Shown piece after piece: positions 8,611 to 17,302 of a DNA stretch of 64,000 nt. Position 1 is the first letter of the stretch. Each line of letters opens with the position of its first letter. Source of the DNA: Nocardia iowensis (GTDB taxonomy: Bacteria; Actinomycetota; Actinomycetes; Mycobacteriales; Mycobacteriaceae); the NCBI RefSeq assembly GCF_019222765.1, contig NZ_CP078145.1:7440001-7504000 (forward strand), in the 5' to 3' direction. The position numbers and the translations under genes are program-made. The notes beneath the pieces are model-generated. The model had not been told where the DNA came from. It saw only the letters and a program-made list of their open reading frames with translations, and made no database searches.

Positions 8611-10980
8611 ATGATGCACAAGGGCTCGACGACCTCGGTGTCGGGTGAGGCGACGACCCGGGTGTTCGGCATCCGCCATCACGGGCCGGGTTCCGCCCGG
8701 TCGCTTCGGTTGGCGCTGGAGGCATTTCGTCCCGACACCATCTTGATCGAGGGGCCCGCGGATGCCGATCCGCTGGTCGGCTATGTCGCGGCCGAGGGGA
8801 TGGCCCCGCCGGTCGCGCTGCTGGCCTATCTGCCGGACGCGCCGGCGAAGGCGGCTTTCTGGCCGTACGCGGTGTTCTCGCCGGAATGGCAGGCGTTGCG
8901 GTATGCCGCGGAACACGATGTGCCCGTGCGGTTCTGCGATCTGCCCGCCACCATGGTGCTGGCCGCCGATGACGAGCCGGGTGACCGATTCGACCCGCTG
9001 ACCGAGCTCGCGGCCGCAGGCGGCTACGACGACGCCGAACGCTGGTGGGATGCGGTGGTCGAATCCGCCCCCGACGCAGCCGCTTTCGATGCGATCACCG
9101 AGGCGATGGGCGCACTGCGCGAATCAGCCGAGCAGATGTCGGCCGAAAGCGATGCCGAAGAACAGGCCACTGACGCGCCGATCGACCTCCGACCGCCCGA
9201 GGACGTGCGTGCCGACGGCACCGACTCGGTCGTCGAGGCCACCTCCGATGTCCTCGACCTGGAACCGATCCGGCTGGAAACCGTCAGCATCGATGCGCAC
9301 ACGTTGCGCCGCGAGGCGTACATGCGGCTGACGATGCGCAAGGCGTTGAAGGACGGGGCGGTACGGCTGGCGGTGGTGTGCGGGGCATGGCATGCGCCCG
9401 CCCTCACCGGCAAGCTCGGGCCCGCAGCGGCGGATACCAGGCTGCTGAAAGGACTTCCGAAGACGAAAGCCACGCTGACCTGGGTGCCGTGGACGCATTC
9501 GCGGCTGTCCACAATGTCCGGATACGGCGCGGGAATCACCTCCCCCGGCTGGTACCACCATCTGTTCACCGAGACCGAGCGGCCGGTCGTCCGCTGGCTC
9601 ACCAAGGTGGCCGGGGTGCTGCGCGCCCACGATCTGCCGGTGTCGAGCGCGCACATCATCGAAGCCGTCCGCCTCGCCGACACGCTCGCCGCCTTGCGTG
9701 GCCGCCCGCTGGCCGGATTGTCCGAGGTCACCGAGGCCACCCGGGCGGTGATGTGCGCGGGTGACGAGACCATGCTGCGTTTGGTCGTCAACGAGCTCGT
9801 CGTCGGCGAAGCGCTTGGCACCGTGCCCGAGGGCACGCCGACCGTCCCGCTCGATGCCGACCTGCGCGCCAGGATCCGATCGCTGCGGATGAAGCAGGAG
9901 GCGCTGTCGCGGACCGTCGATCTCGACCTGCGCAAGGAGCGCGAGGTCGAACGTTCCCGCCTGCTGCACCGGCTGCGGGTGCTCGACATCCCCTGGGGCA
10001 CGCTGACCACCAGCGAGGTACGCAGCACCGGCACCTTCCGGGAGACCTGGACGCTGGAATGGCGACCGGAGTACGCCATTTCGATCATCGAGGCGTCCCG
10101 CTGGGGCACCACCATCGGCACCGCCGCCGAGGCGAAGATCCTCGACACCGCGAGCCGGGAGGACAGCACCGTCGGCGACCTCACCGCCGCGCTGGAGGTC
10201 GCCTTGCTCGCCGACCTCGGTGGCGCCACCGACGGCTTGATCACCCGGCTGGAATCCGCCGCCGCCCTCGACCACGACATCACCCACCTGCTCGCCGCGC
10301 TGCCCGGTCTGATCAGAACGTTGCGCTACGGCGATGTGCGCGGCACCGACACCAAGGCCCTCGCGCACGTCGCCGACGGCCTGCTCGTGCGCATCTGCGC
10401 GGGGCTACCCGGTGCCGTCACCGGCCTCGACACCGACGCGGCCACCGAGTTCCGCACCCTGCTCGACGCGGCACACACGGCCATCCACACCCGCGACGAC
10501 GGCTGGGCCACCGGCGAATGGCTCGGCGCGCTGCGCAAGCTCGCCGATCGGGACGACGTGCACGGCGCCCTGGTCGGCCGAGCGGTCCGGCTGCTCTGCG
10601 ATGCGGGCATCATCGACGACACCGATGCTGCCCGCAGGCTTTCCGCCGCCCTGTCCGTCGGCCACACCGCCGCGGCGAAGGCGGCCTGGGTCGACGGCTT
10701 CCTCGGCGGCCGCGGCCTACTGCTGGTGCACGACCGGGAGTTGTTGCGCCTCATCGACGATTGGCTGCGTGCACTGCGCGAAGACCAGTTCGTCGAGACA
10801 CTGCCCTTGCTGCGCCGAACATTCGGCGCCTTCGAATCGGGCGAGCGTCGCGCGATCGGCCGAGCGGTACGCGACGGTGCCGCCGTCGCCACCAGCGTCG
10901 GCGATGACGGCGGCTTCGACATAGAACGTGGCAGCATCGCAATGCGCACCGCGGCAGACATTTTGGGGGTTTCGGTATGA
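8611..10980 (+). CDS. DUF5682-family protein (TraB/EreB-like fold suspected)
   Basis: 789 residues from ATG 8611 (a second ATG follows at once), with CAGGGGGCGAG as ribosome-binding site 6-10 bases upstream. The N-terminus reads FGIRHHGPGSAR (19-30), then IEGP (46-49), FCDLP (108-112), an acidic linker (about 178-220) and CGAWHAPAL (257-265). Two His-containing motifs bracketing a domain that starts G-x-R-H-H-G-P-G-S are reminiscent of TIKI/TraB/erythromycin-esterase enzymes, a distant similarity I infer rather than prove. The remainder, about 500 residues, is helical. It lies 25 bases after the MoxR stop and its own TGA overlaps the ATG of the VWA gene. It is probably the effector or substrate-handling part of the cassette. 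Confidence 0.78.
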   Translation: MMHKGSTTSVSGEATTRVFGIRHHGPGSARSLRLALEAFRPDTILIEGPADADPLVGYVAAEGMAPPVALLAYLPDAPAKAAFWPYAVFSPEWQALRYAAEHDVPVRFCDLPATMVLAADDEPGDRFDPLTELAAAGGYDDAERWWDAVVESAPDAAAFDAITEAMGALRESAEQMSAESDAEEQATDAPIDLRPPEDVRADGTDSVVEATSDVLDLEPIRLETVSIDAHTLRREAYMRLTMRKALKDGAVRLAVVCGAWHAPALTGKLGPAAADTRLLKGLPKTKATLTWVPWTHSRLSTMSGYGAGITSPGWYHHLFTETERPVVRWLTKVAGVLRAHDLPVSSAHIIEAVRLADTLAALRGRPLAGLSEVTEATRAVMCAGDETMLRLVVNELVVGEALGTVPEGTPTVPLDADLRARIRSLRMKQEALSRTVDLDLRKEREVERSRLLHRLRVLDIPWGTLTTSEVRSTGTFRETWTLEWRPEYAISIIEASRWGTTIGTAAEAKILDTASREDSTVGDLTAALEVALLADLGGATDGLITRLESAAALDHDITHLLAALPGLIRTLRYGDVRGTDTKALAHVADGLLVRICAGLPGAVTGLDTDAATEFRTLLDAAHTAIHTRDDGWATGEWLGALRKLADRDDVHGALVGRAVRLLCDAGIIDDTDAARRLSAALSVGHTAAAKAAWVDGFLGGRGLLLVHDRELLRLIDDWLRALREDQFVETLPLLRRTFGAFESGERRAIGRAVRDGAAVATSVGDDGGFDIERGSIAMRTAADILGVSV

Positions 10981-12146
10981 GTGCGATCAACGCTGGCGAC
11001 GAAACTCAGGCGCGGCGTTGGCGTTTGGTGCTCGGCACCGCCGCCGAAGCGGGTCTCGGCGGGCTCGGCTCAGCGGATGATGTCGCGATGGATCGGGCAC
11101 TATCCGCGCTGTACAACGATGATGAGCAGGCTTCGGGCAAGCGCTCGGGCGGACTTCAGGGCTCCGCGCCGCGGGTGGCCCGCTGGCTCGGCGACATTCG
11201 CAACTACTTCCCCGCCACGGTGGTCGAGGTGATGCAGCGCGACGCGGTACAGCGCCTGAACCTCACCCAGTTGCTGCTGGAGCCGGAGCTGCTGGAGGCG
11301 GTGGAGCCCGACGTGCACCTGGTCGGAACCCTGCTGAGCCTGAACCGGGTGATGCCCGAAACCACCAAGGCCACCGCGCGATTGGTGGTCGAGAAAGTGG
11401 TGCGCGAGATCGAGCAGCGCATCGCCGCGCACACCGTCGCCGCCGTCTCCGGCGCCTTGAACCGGGCCGCCCGCGTCGCTCGCCCGCGCCTGCGCGATAT
11501 CGACTGGGACCGCACGATCCGCAAGAACCTGGCCAACTACTTGCCCGAGCATCGCACGGTCGTGCCGGAACGGCTGGTCGGTTACGGCCGCAAAGCCCAA
11601 GCGATACAACGCGATGTCGTGCTCGCCATCGACCAATCCGGTTCGATGGCCGCCAGCGTTGTCTACGCCTCCGTTTTCGGCGCCGTCCTCGCGTCGATGC
11701 GCTCCCTGAAGACCTCCATCGTCGTCTTCGACACCGAAGTCGTCGATCTCACCGACAAACTCGACGACCCCGTCGAGGTCCTGTTCGGCACCCAACTCGG
11801 TGGCGGCACCGACATCAACCGCGCCATCGCCTACTCGCAAACCCTCATCACCCGCCCCACCGACACCCTCTTCGTCCTCATCTCCGACCTCTACGAGGGC
11901 GGCGTCCGCGATGAAATGCTGCGCCGGGTCAACTCGATGAAGGAATCCGGCGTCCAGGTGGTCGTCCTGCTCGCTCTCTCCGACGAAGGCGCTCCCGCCT
12001 TCGACCACGACAACGCCGCAGCCCTGGCCGCCCTCGGCATCCCCGCCTTCGCCTGCACCCCGGACAAATTCCCCGCCCTGCTCGCGGTGGCCCTGGACCG
12101 CGGCGACCTGCAGACCTGGGCCAACGCCAATACGAGCCACAGCTGA
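10977..12146 (+). CDS. VWA domain protein, MoxR partner
   Basis: 389 residues. The start ATG overlaps the previous stop (ATGA), so its expression is coupled to the DUF5682 gene. The N-terminal 210 residues are helical with no family I know. The C-terminal half is a von Willebrand A domain with a complete MIDAS motif D219-Q-S221-G-S223, a TQLGGGTDINRA segment carrying the MIDAS threonine and a third-loop Asp in ISDLYEGG. Such domains bind Mg2+ and protein partners and are the standard companions of MoxR ATPases. No signal peptide is visible, so it is cytoplasmic. It ends the operon; the next gene is convergent. Confidence 0.9.
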   Translation: MSAINAGDETQARRWRLVLGTAAEAGLGGLGSADDVAMDRALSALYNDDEQASGKRSGGLQGSAPRVARWLGDIRNYFPATVVEVMQRDAVQRLNLTQLLLEPELLEAVEPDVHLVGTLLSLNRVMPETTKATARLVVEKVVREIEQRIAAHTVAAVSGALNRAARVARPRLRDIDWDRTIRKNLANYLPEHRTVVPERLVGYGRKAQAIQRDVVLAIDQSGSMAASVVYASVFGAVLASMRSLKTSIVVFDTEVVDLTDKLDDPVEVLFGTQLGGGTDINRAIAYSQTLITRPTDTLFVLISDLYEGGVRDEMLRRVNSMKESGVQVVVLLALSDEGAPAFDHDNAAALAALGIPAFACTPDKFPALLAVALDRGDLQTWANANTSHS

Positions 12147-12214
12147 GAGCGACTATCGGTCGACGGGGTGGACTGTTCAGCCCGAATGGCTGGATATGGC
12201 CACGGGGCGGGTTT

Positions 12215-13033
12215 TCAGCTGGTCACCAAGGGCTTCGAGACCACGGGGCCCATGACGCCCCAGGCGGTCGCGGCGGTCGGGACGAGCTTCGGGTGCAGCA
12301 GCGCGGCGACAGCCAACAAACCGATGGCGACGATGACATCCAGCCAATAGTGGTTGCCGGTGCCGACGACGACCACGGTGGTGACGAGCGGGTGGGCCAG
12401 CGCGAGCCAGCGCCACGCGGTGCGGGTCGCGGCGACGACTGCGAAGGCGAGCAGCAGGGCCCAGCCGACGTGCAACGAGGGCATGGCGGCGAACTGGTTG
12501 GACAAGCCACCGGATTCGGCTGAGCCGTACACGGATTGGCCGTACACCGCGGCCAGATCGACGAAGCCGTGCTCCGGCAACATGCGCGGCGGCGCGAGCG
12601 GCATCAGAACGTGCACGATCAGTGCGGCGCCGGTCAACGCCACCATCAGGTTTCGGGTCCATCGATAGTGCTCGGGACGAAACACCCACAGCCACAACAG
12701 GACGGCGACCGCAACCGTGAAATGCGCGGTGGCGTAATAGAAGTTGGCCGGAATAGCGAAGAAGTCGCGCTGCACGAAGATCGACTGCACCGTCGTCTCC
12801 TCGGGCAACCCCAGCCGGTCCTCCCACCCGAGCAGCCCGTGAGCATTGCCGAACGCGCGCCCCGTGTCGTCGGCGGTGAACATTCGCCCGACGCGATAAC
12901 CGAGATAGAGCACGGTAATCAGCGCCAATTGCGCGACCGCCTCCCCACCGCGCCCATGCACGGCAGCCCGCGCCCGTTCGACCACCCCACCCGGCGCGAA
13001 CTGCACGCCTCCGCCGAGACCCACAGCCACCAT
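12215..13033 (-). CDS. PAP2/Aur1-like integral membrane phosphatase or transferase
   Basis: 272 residues with about six hydrophobic segments. The PAP2-superfamily motifs seen are MPSLHVGWA (motif 2, S-L-H) and GTGNHYWLDV (motif 3, H-x3-D), in the arrangement of the inositolphosphotransferase Aur1/Ipt1 branch rather than the classic lipid phosphate phosphatases. The substrate is likely a membrane phospholipid or phosphorylated polyprenol; it cannot be told from sequence. The start ATG has AAGGAGG 9 bases upstream. It is convergent with the VWA gene and 385 bases of non-coding DNA separate it from the ABC permease gene that follows the same direction. Confidence 0.82.
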   Translation of the reverse strand: MVAVGLGGGVQFAPGGVVERARAAVHGRGGEAVAQLALITVLYLGYRVGRMFTADDTGRAFGNAHGLLGWEDRLGLPEETTVQSIFVQRDFFAIPANFYYATAHFTVAVAVLLWLWVFRPEHYRWTRNLMVALTGAALIVHVLMPLAPPRMLPEHGFVDLAAVYGQSVYGSAESGGLSNQFAAMPSLHVGWALLLAFAVVAATRTAWRWLALAHPLVTTVVVVGTGNHYWLDVIVAIGLLAVAALLHPKLVPTAATAWGVMGPVVSKPLVTS

Positions 13034-13418
13034 TGCCCGCGGCCTCCTTCCCCATCGAACCAGGCCGATACCGGCAATTAAGTGGAGCTACATCCTCCGT
13101 TTAACTTAGCAGCACCATCCGTCCACTTCATATGCCTGTGACCGGACAGACACGACCGAACCGCCCCCACCGATCCCCCGACAAACGCGCACAACAAACC
13201 GCACCCGCCGTGTCAGGTGCACACCCGTCGCCAAATGCTCGGCCGACATCTGGGGTGCGCTCTCACCACAACCGTTGCGCAGCAGCACAACCGGGCGCAT
13301 GCCTCCGCGCATGTCAGCCGACCGCACTCCTACGGTGTCAGCCGCACTCCCGGTGTACCGGGTGTGCGGCTGACACTAAAGGTGTGCGGTCCGGGGAGCG
13401 GCCGCCCGACACGGGAGG
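13034..13418. other. Intergenic region between PAP2-like gene and ABC permease
   Basis: 385 non-coding bases. The left part, around 13070-13115, is AT-rich for this genome (aattaagtgg, gtttaactta) and probably holds the promoter of the PAP2-like gene. The right part holds the large nested hairpin listed separately. The middle (13130-13310) is low-complexity GC-rich sequence with no feature I can name. Confidence 0.5.
13320..13391 (-). terminator. Large nested palindrome, probable terminator of the ABC exporter operon
   Basis: A near-perfect 42-bp palindrome: GTGTCAGCCGCAC (13335-13347), then CCCGGT-gt-ACCGGG in the centre, then GTGCGGCTGACAC (13364-13376), with one T/T mismatch per side. An outer pair GACCGCAC (13320-13327) and GTGCGGTC (13384-13391) can extend it. 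It lies 28 bases beyond the stop of the leftward permease gene. No U-tract follows, which is common for actinobacterial terminators. Confidence 0.65.
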
Positions 13419-15947
13419 TCAGAGGTCGGCGATTGCGGCCAGGGGTGGGGTGCGGGCGGCGCGGACCGCGGGCCAGAGGGCGGCTAGGACGCCGACTACG
13501 GCTGAGCTCACCAGGACGAGTATCAGTTGGCTCCACGGGATGGCGATCTGGTCCAGGCCCAGGTCGCGCAGTGTTCGGAGGAACCCGACGCCTAGTCCGA
13601 GACCAAGGAGCATGCCGATGATGGCGCCGAACACGGCTATCAGCATGGATTCCAGATAGATGGTTCGGCGGACTTGGGCGCGCTGCATGCCGACCGCGCG
13701 CAGCATGCCGATCTCGCGGCGGCGCTCCACCACCGACAGCGCCAGTGTGTTGACGATGCCGAGGATGGCGATCACCACCGCAAGGGCGAGCAAGCCGTAC
13801 AGGATGGCGAGCAGGGTGTTGATCTGTTTGCCTTGCGCGCCTTTGAATTCCTCCCGGTCCTGCACCTGGACCACGGGGAACGGCTCGACCGCCTTCTCCA
13901 GATCGCTGCGCATCTCGGTCAGGTTCGCGCTGGGCTTGGCGGTGACCAGCACGACGACATTACTCTGGAAGTTGACCGGCACGACCTGCTTGTACACGAC
14001 CGGCGACACCACAAGCGCGCCGAGCACCGGGGTCTTGCGATAGATGCCCGCGACGGTGAGCGGAACCTTCTTGCCGTCGAAACTGGTCGGGGACACCTCC
14101 TGGCCGACCCGCCAGCCCCGCTTGTCGGCTTCGTCTTCGGCGACCAGCACGTCGCGATCGCCGAGAGTGGCAGTGCCGCGCAGTATTTCGAAGTTCAGCG
14201 CGCGATCGAGCTGCCCGTCCGGCGAGGTGCCGCCGACCTGATCGTCGCCGATCTTGAAGCCGACCGCACGAATCCCGACCGTATCGGCCACGCCGGGCAC
14301 CGACTTACGGACCGCGTCGGCGGCGCCGAACGGCACGCCGACGAACTGCTGCCCGGCCAGCACGTACTCGGACTTCACCCCCTTGTCGACCAGAACGCCG
14401 ACGCTCGCCTTCGCCGAGGCGCCGAGCATGCCGATCGCGGTCACCAGCATCAGCCCGAGGGTGAGCGCGAAAGCCGTTGCGGCAGTACGGCGCGGGTTCC
14501 GCGCGGCATTGTTGCGCGCCATCCGGCCGATCGGCCCGAACGGGCGGATCAGCACGCCGAGCCCGCCCACCACCGGCCGCGACAGGGCGGGCGCGGCCAG
14601 CAGGACCGCCAGAATCAGTGCCAGCGCACCGATGCCGACGGTCAACGCCGCATCGCCGCCGGTGGACTGCGCACCCACGGCGACAAGCACCGCGCCCGCC
14701 ACCGCGAGCACCACTCCGACCACTGTCCGCACCCGCAAAGACTCACCGGCCGAAGCGAATTCCTCGCGCATCGCCTGGACGGGTGGGATCCGCGCGGCCC
14801 GGCGAGCCGGCGCGTAGGCGCTGAGCATCGTCACGGCCAGACCGACGACCAAGCCGACCACGATGGTGCGCGGCAACACCGCCATCGAACCGGTGGGCAA
14901 CCCCAGATCGAACGCGTTGAGCACTGCCGACAGGCCGAATGCCAGACCCACGCCACCGGCCAAACCCAGTGCGCTGCCGACCAATCCGATGACGAACGCC
15001 TCCGCGACCACGGACCGGCCGACCTGCTGTCTGCTCGCGCCGACGGCTCGGAGCAACGCGAGTTCACGCAGCCGCTGCGCCACGATCATCGAGAAGGTGT
15101 TGTAGATGATGAACGTCCCGACGATCAGCGCGATCGCGCCGAACGCGAGCAGGAAGTAGTTGATGAAGTTGAGCGCGTTGGAGACTTCCTTCTTCAGGTC
15201 CGCGCGCACCTGATCGCCGTTCTGCACCTTGTAGTTCGGCAGCGCCTTGGCGAGTTCGTCGCGCAGCTGGTCGCCGGGGACGCCGGTCGCCGCGATATCG
15301 ACATAGGCCACGTACAAGCCATCGGTGAACAGCTTGCGCGCCTGGGCGTCGTCGAACAGCACGGCGATCAAACCACCGGTGTCCGAGGGCATCTGGTAGA
15401 TGCCCGTGAGCGTCACGTCGATGGGATTCGCCTGCGACGGGATCATCACCTTGGTGCGATCACCGACCTTCAACCCGGCCCGCTCGGCGCCACCGGTATT
15501 CAGTGCGATCTCACCCGTTTTGGTGGGCGGCCCGCCTTCGATGAACTTGTTCGGCTCGGCGACCGCCTTCTCCGGCGGCAGATACGACTGCCCGAAGGTG
15601 GGCGCGCCACCGGTCTGGATCGCCTTCTTGCCGTCCGGCGTCAGCAACACCACGACGCCGTTCACGCTCGGCGCGACCGTCCGCACCCCGGGATACTTGC
15701 GCAGTTCGTCGACGATGTTGTTCGGAACCCCTTGTCCCTGGCGCTCTTTGGGGCCGACCCTGACGTCGACACCCTTCGCTTGATCGGCGAAGATGCCGTC
15801 GAACGTGCGTTGCAGCGTGTCGGTGAACACGAACGAACCCGCGATGAACGCGGTGCCGAGCACAACGGACAACAGCGTGAGCGCGAGACGCACCTTGTGG
15901 GCGGCAAGGTTGCGCAGCGCAACCTTGCGCATCGGACTGGCGTTCAC
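13419..15947 (-). CDS. MacB/FtsX-type ABC transporter permease
   Basis: 842 residues. It begins with a cytoplasmic RNLAAHKVRLALTLLSVVLGTAF segment typical of FtsX-like permeases, followed by a large extracytoplasmic domain (about 50-260), a cluster of three TM helices (about 265-400), a second extracytoplasmic domain (about 500-700) and a final TM cluster with the VERRREIGMLRAVGMQRAQVRR signature between helices. Two FtsX domains in one chain are usual for actinobacterial members of about 840-860 residues. The start is the GTG that overlaps the ATPase stop (GTGA). With the ATPase it should form a mechanotransmission-type exporter for a lipid, peptide or drug; the substrate is unknown. Confidence 0.92.
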   Translation of the reverse strand: MNASPMRKVALRNLAAHKVRLALTLLSVVLGTAFIAGSFVFTDTLQRTFDGIFADQAKGVDVRVGPKERQGQGVPNNIVDELRKYPGVRTVAPSVNGVVVLLTPDGKKAIQTGGAPTFGQSYLPPEKAVAEPNKFIEGGPPTKTGEIALNTGGAERAGLKVGDRTKVMIPSQANPIDVTLTGIYQMPSDTGGLIAVLFDDAQARKLFTDGLYVAYVDIAATGVPGDQLRDELAKALPNYKVQNGDQVRADLKKEVSNALNFINYFLLAFGAIALIVGTFIIYNTFSMIVAQRLRELALLRAVGASRQQVGRSVVAEAFVIGLVGSALGLAGGVGLAFGLSAVLNAFDLGLPTGSMAVLPRTIVVGLVVGLAVTMLSAYAPARRAARIPPVQAMREEFASAGESLRVRTVVGVVLAVAGAVLVAVGAQSTGGDAALTVGIGALALILAVLLAAPALSRPVVGGLGVLIRPFGPIGRMARNNAARNPRRTAATAFALTLGLMLVTAIGMLGASAKASVGVLVDKGVKSEYVLAGQQFVGVPFGAADAVRKSVPGVADTVGIRAVGFKIGDDQVGGTSPDGQLDRALNFEILRGTATLGDRDVLVAEDEADKRGWRVGQEVSPTSFDGKKVPLTVAGIYRKTPVLGALVVSPVVYKQVVPVNFQSNVVVLVTAKPSANLTEMRSDLEKAVEPFPVVQVQDREEFKGAQGKQINTLLAILYGLLALAVVIAILGIVNTLALSVVERRREIGMLRAVGMQRAQVRRTIYLESMLIAVFGAIIGMLLGLGLGVGFLRTLRDLGLDQIAIPWSQLILVLVSSAVVGVLAALWPAVRAARTPPLAAIADL

Positions 15948-16720
15948 GCTTGCTCCAGCGCCTTCATCCGATCGAGGACGGTATCCGAGGTCGGATCACG
16001 CATCTCGTCGACGATCCGGCCGTCGGCGAGGAACACCACCCGGTCGGCGAACCCGGCGGCGTGCGGTTCGTGTGTGACGATTACCACGGTCTGCCGGAAC
16101 TCGTCCACCGCGGCCCGCAGGATCGACAGCACCTCCTCGGAGGCTTTCGAGTCCAGGTTGCCGGTCGGCTCGTCGCCGAAGATGATCTCCGGCTTGCCCG
16201 CGAGCGCCCGCGCGCAGGCCACCCGCTGCTGCTGTCCGCCGGACAACTCGCTGGGCCGATGGGTGAGCCGGTCGGTCAGGCCGAGCCGCCCGAGCACGGT
16301 ATCCAGCCACGCCTGGTCCGGCTTACGTCCGGCAATGTCGAGCGGCAGCGTGATGTTCTCCAGCGCCGTCAGCGTCGGTACCAGGTTGAACGCCTGGAAG
16401 ACGAAGCCGATCCGGTCCCGGCGCAACCGCGTCATCTGCTTGTCCGAGAGCCCGGCCAGATCGGTGTCGCCGATCCGGACGGTGCCGGTGCTGGCGCTGT
16501 CGAGCCCGGCCAGGCAGTGCATCAAGGTCGATTTGCCGGATCCGGAGGGACCCATGATCGCCGTGAACTCCCCCTTCGCGAACTCGGTCGACACCCCATC
16601 CAGCGCCCGGACCTGCGTATCTCCCGACCCGTAAGTCTTCACCAGGTCGATAGCGCGGGCCGCGACGTCGGTCCGAACCGCCACATCAGCGGTGTCGGCG
16701 CCCAAAGCTTGCGAAGTCAT
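15944..16720 (-). CDS. MacB/LolD-type ABC transporter ATPase
   Basis: 258 residues from ATG 16720. Motifs: Walker A GPSGSGKST, Q-loop FVFQAFNLVPTLTALEN (the form typical of MacB/LolD ATPases), signature LSGGQQQR, Walker B IIFGDEPTGNLDS and H-loop THEPH. The N-terminal 25 residues before the ABC domain are a variable tail; the start has no strong ribosome-binding site, so the message may be leaderless or a nearby start may be used. It is followed by the permease with a 4-base GTGA overlap. It supplies ATP hydrolysis to the exporter. Confidence 0.93.
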   Translation of the reverse strand: MTSQALGADTADVAVRTDVAARAIDLVKTYGSGDTQVRALDGVSTEFAKGEFTAIMGPSGSGKSTLMHCLAGLDSASTGTVRIGDTDLAGLSDKQMTRLRRDRIGFVFQAFNLVPTLTALENITLPLDIAGRKPDQAWLDTVLGRLGLTDRLTHRPSELSGGQQQRVACARALAGKPEIIFGDEPTGNLDSKASEEVLSILRAAVDEFRQTVVIVTHEPHAAGFADRVVFLADGRIVDEMRDPTSDTVLDRMKALEQA

Positions 16721-16812
16721 GCACACCAGTCTTACCGCGTTCGCGCCCACGCGCCATCAGGGAATTCCCCGACTCCCCCGGTATCGATGCGATATTGCTG
16801 CGCGGAAGCCAA

Positions 16813-17250
16813 TTAAGTGGTAGCGGGTTCGGCGCGCAATTGGTCGACCATGGTGGCGAGCGATCTGGCCAATCGCCCGTTACTTGTGCCGAGCTCATCG
16901 AGGCGGCTCTCGCTGATCGCCCGATTCATCCCTTGGTAGGCGAGCAAGCCGCGGCGGGTGGGGAAAACCAGCACCCGGCGGCGATCGGTGTCGTCGACTT
17001 TGCGGTGCACCAGGTTGTCGGAAATCATCCCGTCGATCAATCGGGTGAGGTTGGCGCCGGTGAGCAGGGTCGCCTCGGCGAGGTGCGACATCGGGTGGCC
17101 GACGCCGTCGACCACCGCCGCGAGGACGTGCCAGCGCGCGACGGAGCTTTCGCCGAGGCAGGTCGCGATGGCCCGGTCGAGTTCCTGTGACGCCCTGCGC
17201 GCGAGTCGCGCCAACTCCTCCAGCGCGGTGGGGGCGGTGCTATCGTCCAC
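16813..17250 (-). CDS. MarR-family transcriptional regulator
   Basis: 145 residues from the GTG at 17250. The winged-helix region spans about 38-105: ARWHVLAAVVDGVGHPMSHLAEATLLTGANLTRLIDGMISDNLVHRKVDDTDRRRVLVF, with the recognition helix around GANLTRLID and the D-x-D-R-R beta-wing typical of MarR proteins. It is divergent from the AmiC-like gene with only 51 bases between starts; an AT-rich palindrome there is the likely operator. It probably represses the formamide-utilisation genes and itself, with an amide or its sensor protein as signal. Regulatory direction is inferred from layout. Confidence 0.88.
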   Translation of the reverse strand: MDDSTAPTALEELARLARRASQELDRAIATCLGESSVARWHVLAAVVDGVGHPMSHLAEATLLTGANLTRLIDGMISDNLVHRKVDDTDRRRVLVFPTRRGLLAYQGMNRAISESRLDELGTSNGRLARSLATMVDQLRAEPATT

Positions 17251-17269
17251 AGCAGCACTATATCCAACC

Positions 17270-17302
17270 CCGTATGGTAAATATTCAAATGGAAATATAC
17301 GG
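17270..17302 (+). promoter_or_regulatory. Palindromic operator between marR and the AmiC-like gene
   Basis: CCGTAT (17270-17275) and ATACGG (17297-17302) form exact inverted arms around an AT-rich core (aaatattcaaatggaaat), a sharp contrast to the surrounding GC content. The right arm touches the GTG start of the rightward gene. Position in a 51-base divergent gap and MarR-like symmetry suggest a MarR operator overlapping both promoters. Confidence 0.6.

Noticed and set aside
13674..16634. A very long open frame on the + strand opposite the ABC exporter genes
   Set aside because: It is the antisense shadow of two clear genes on the other strand. Its composition is rich in His, Arg, Asp and Gly and it has no family features.
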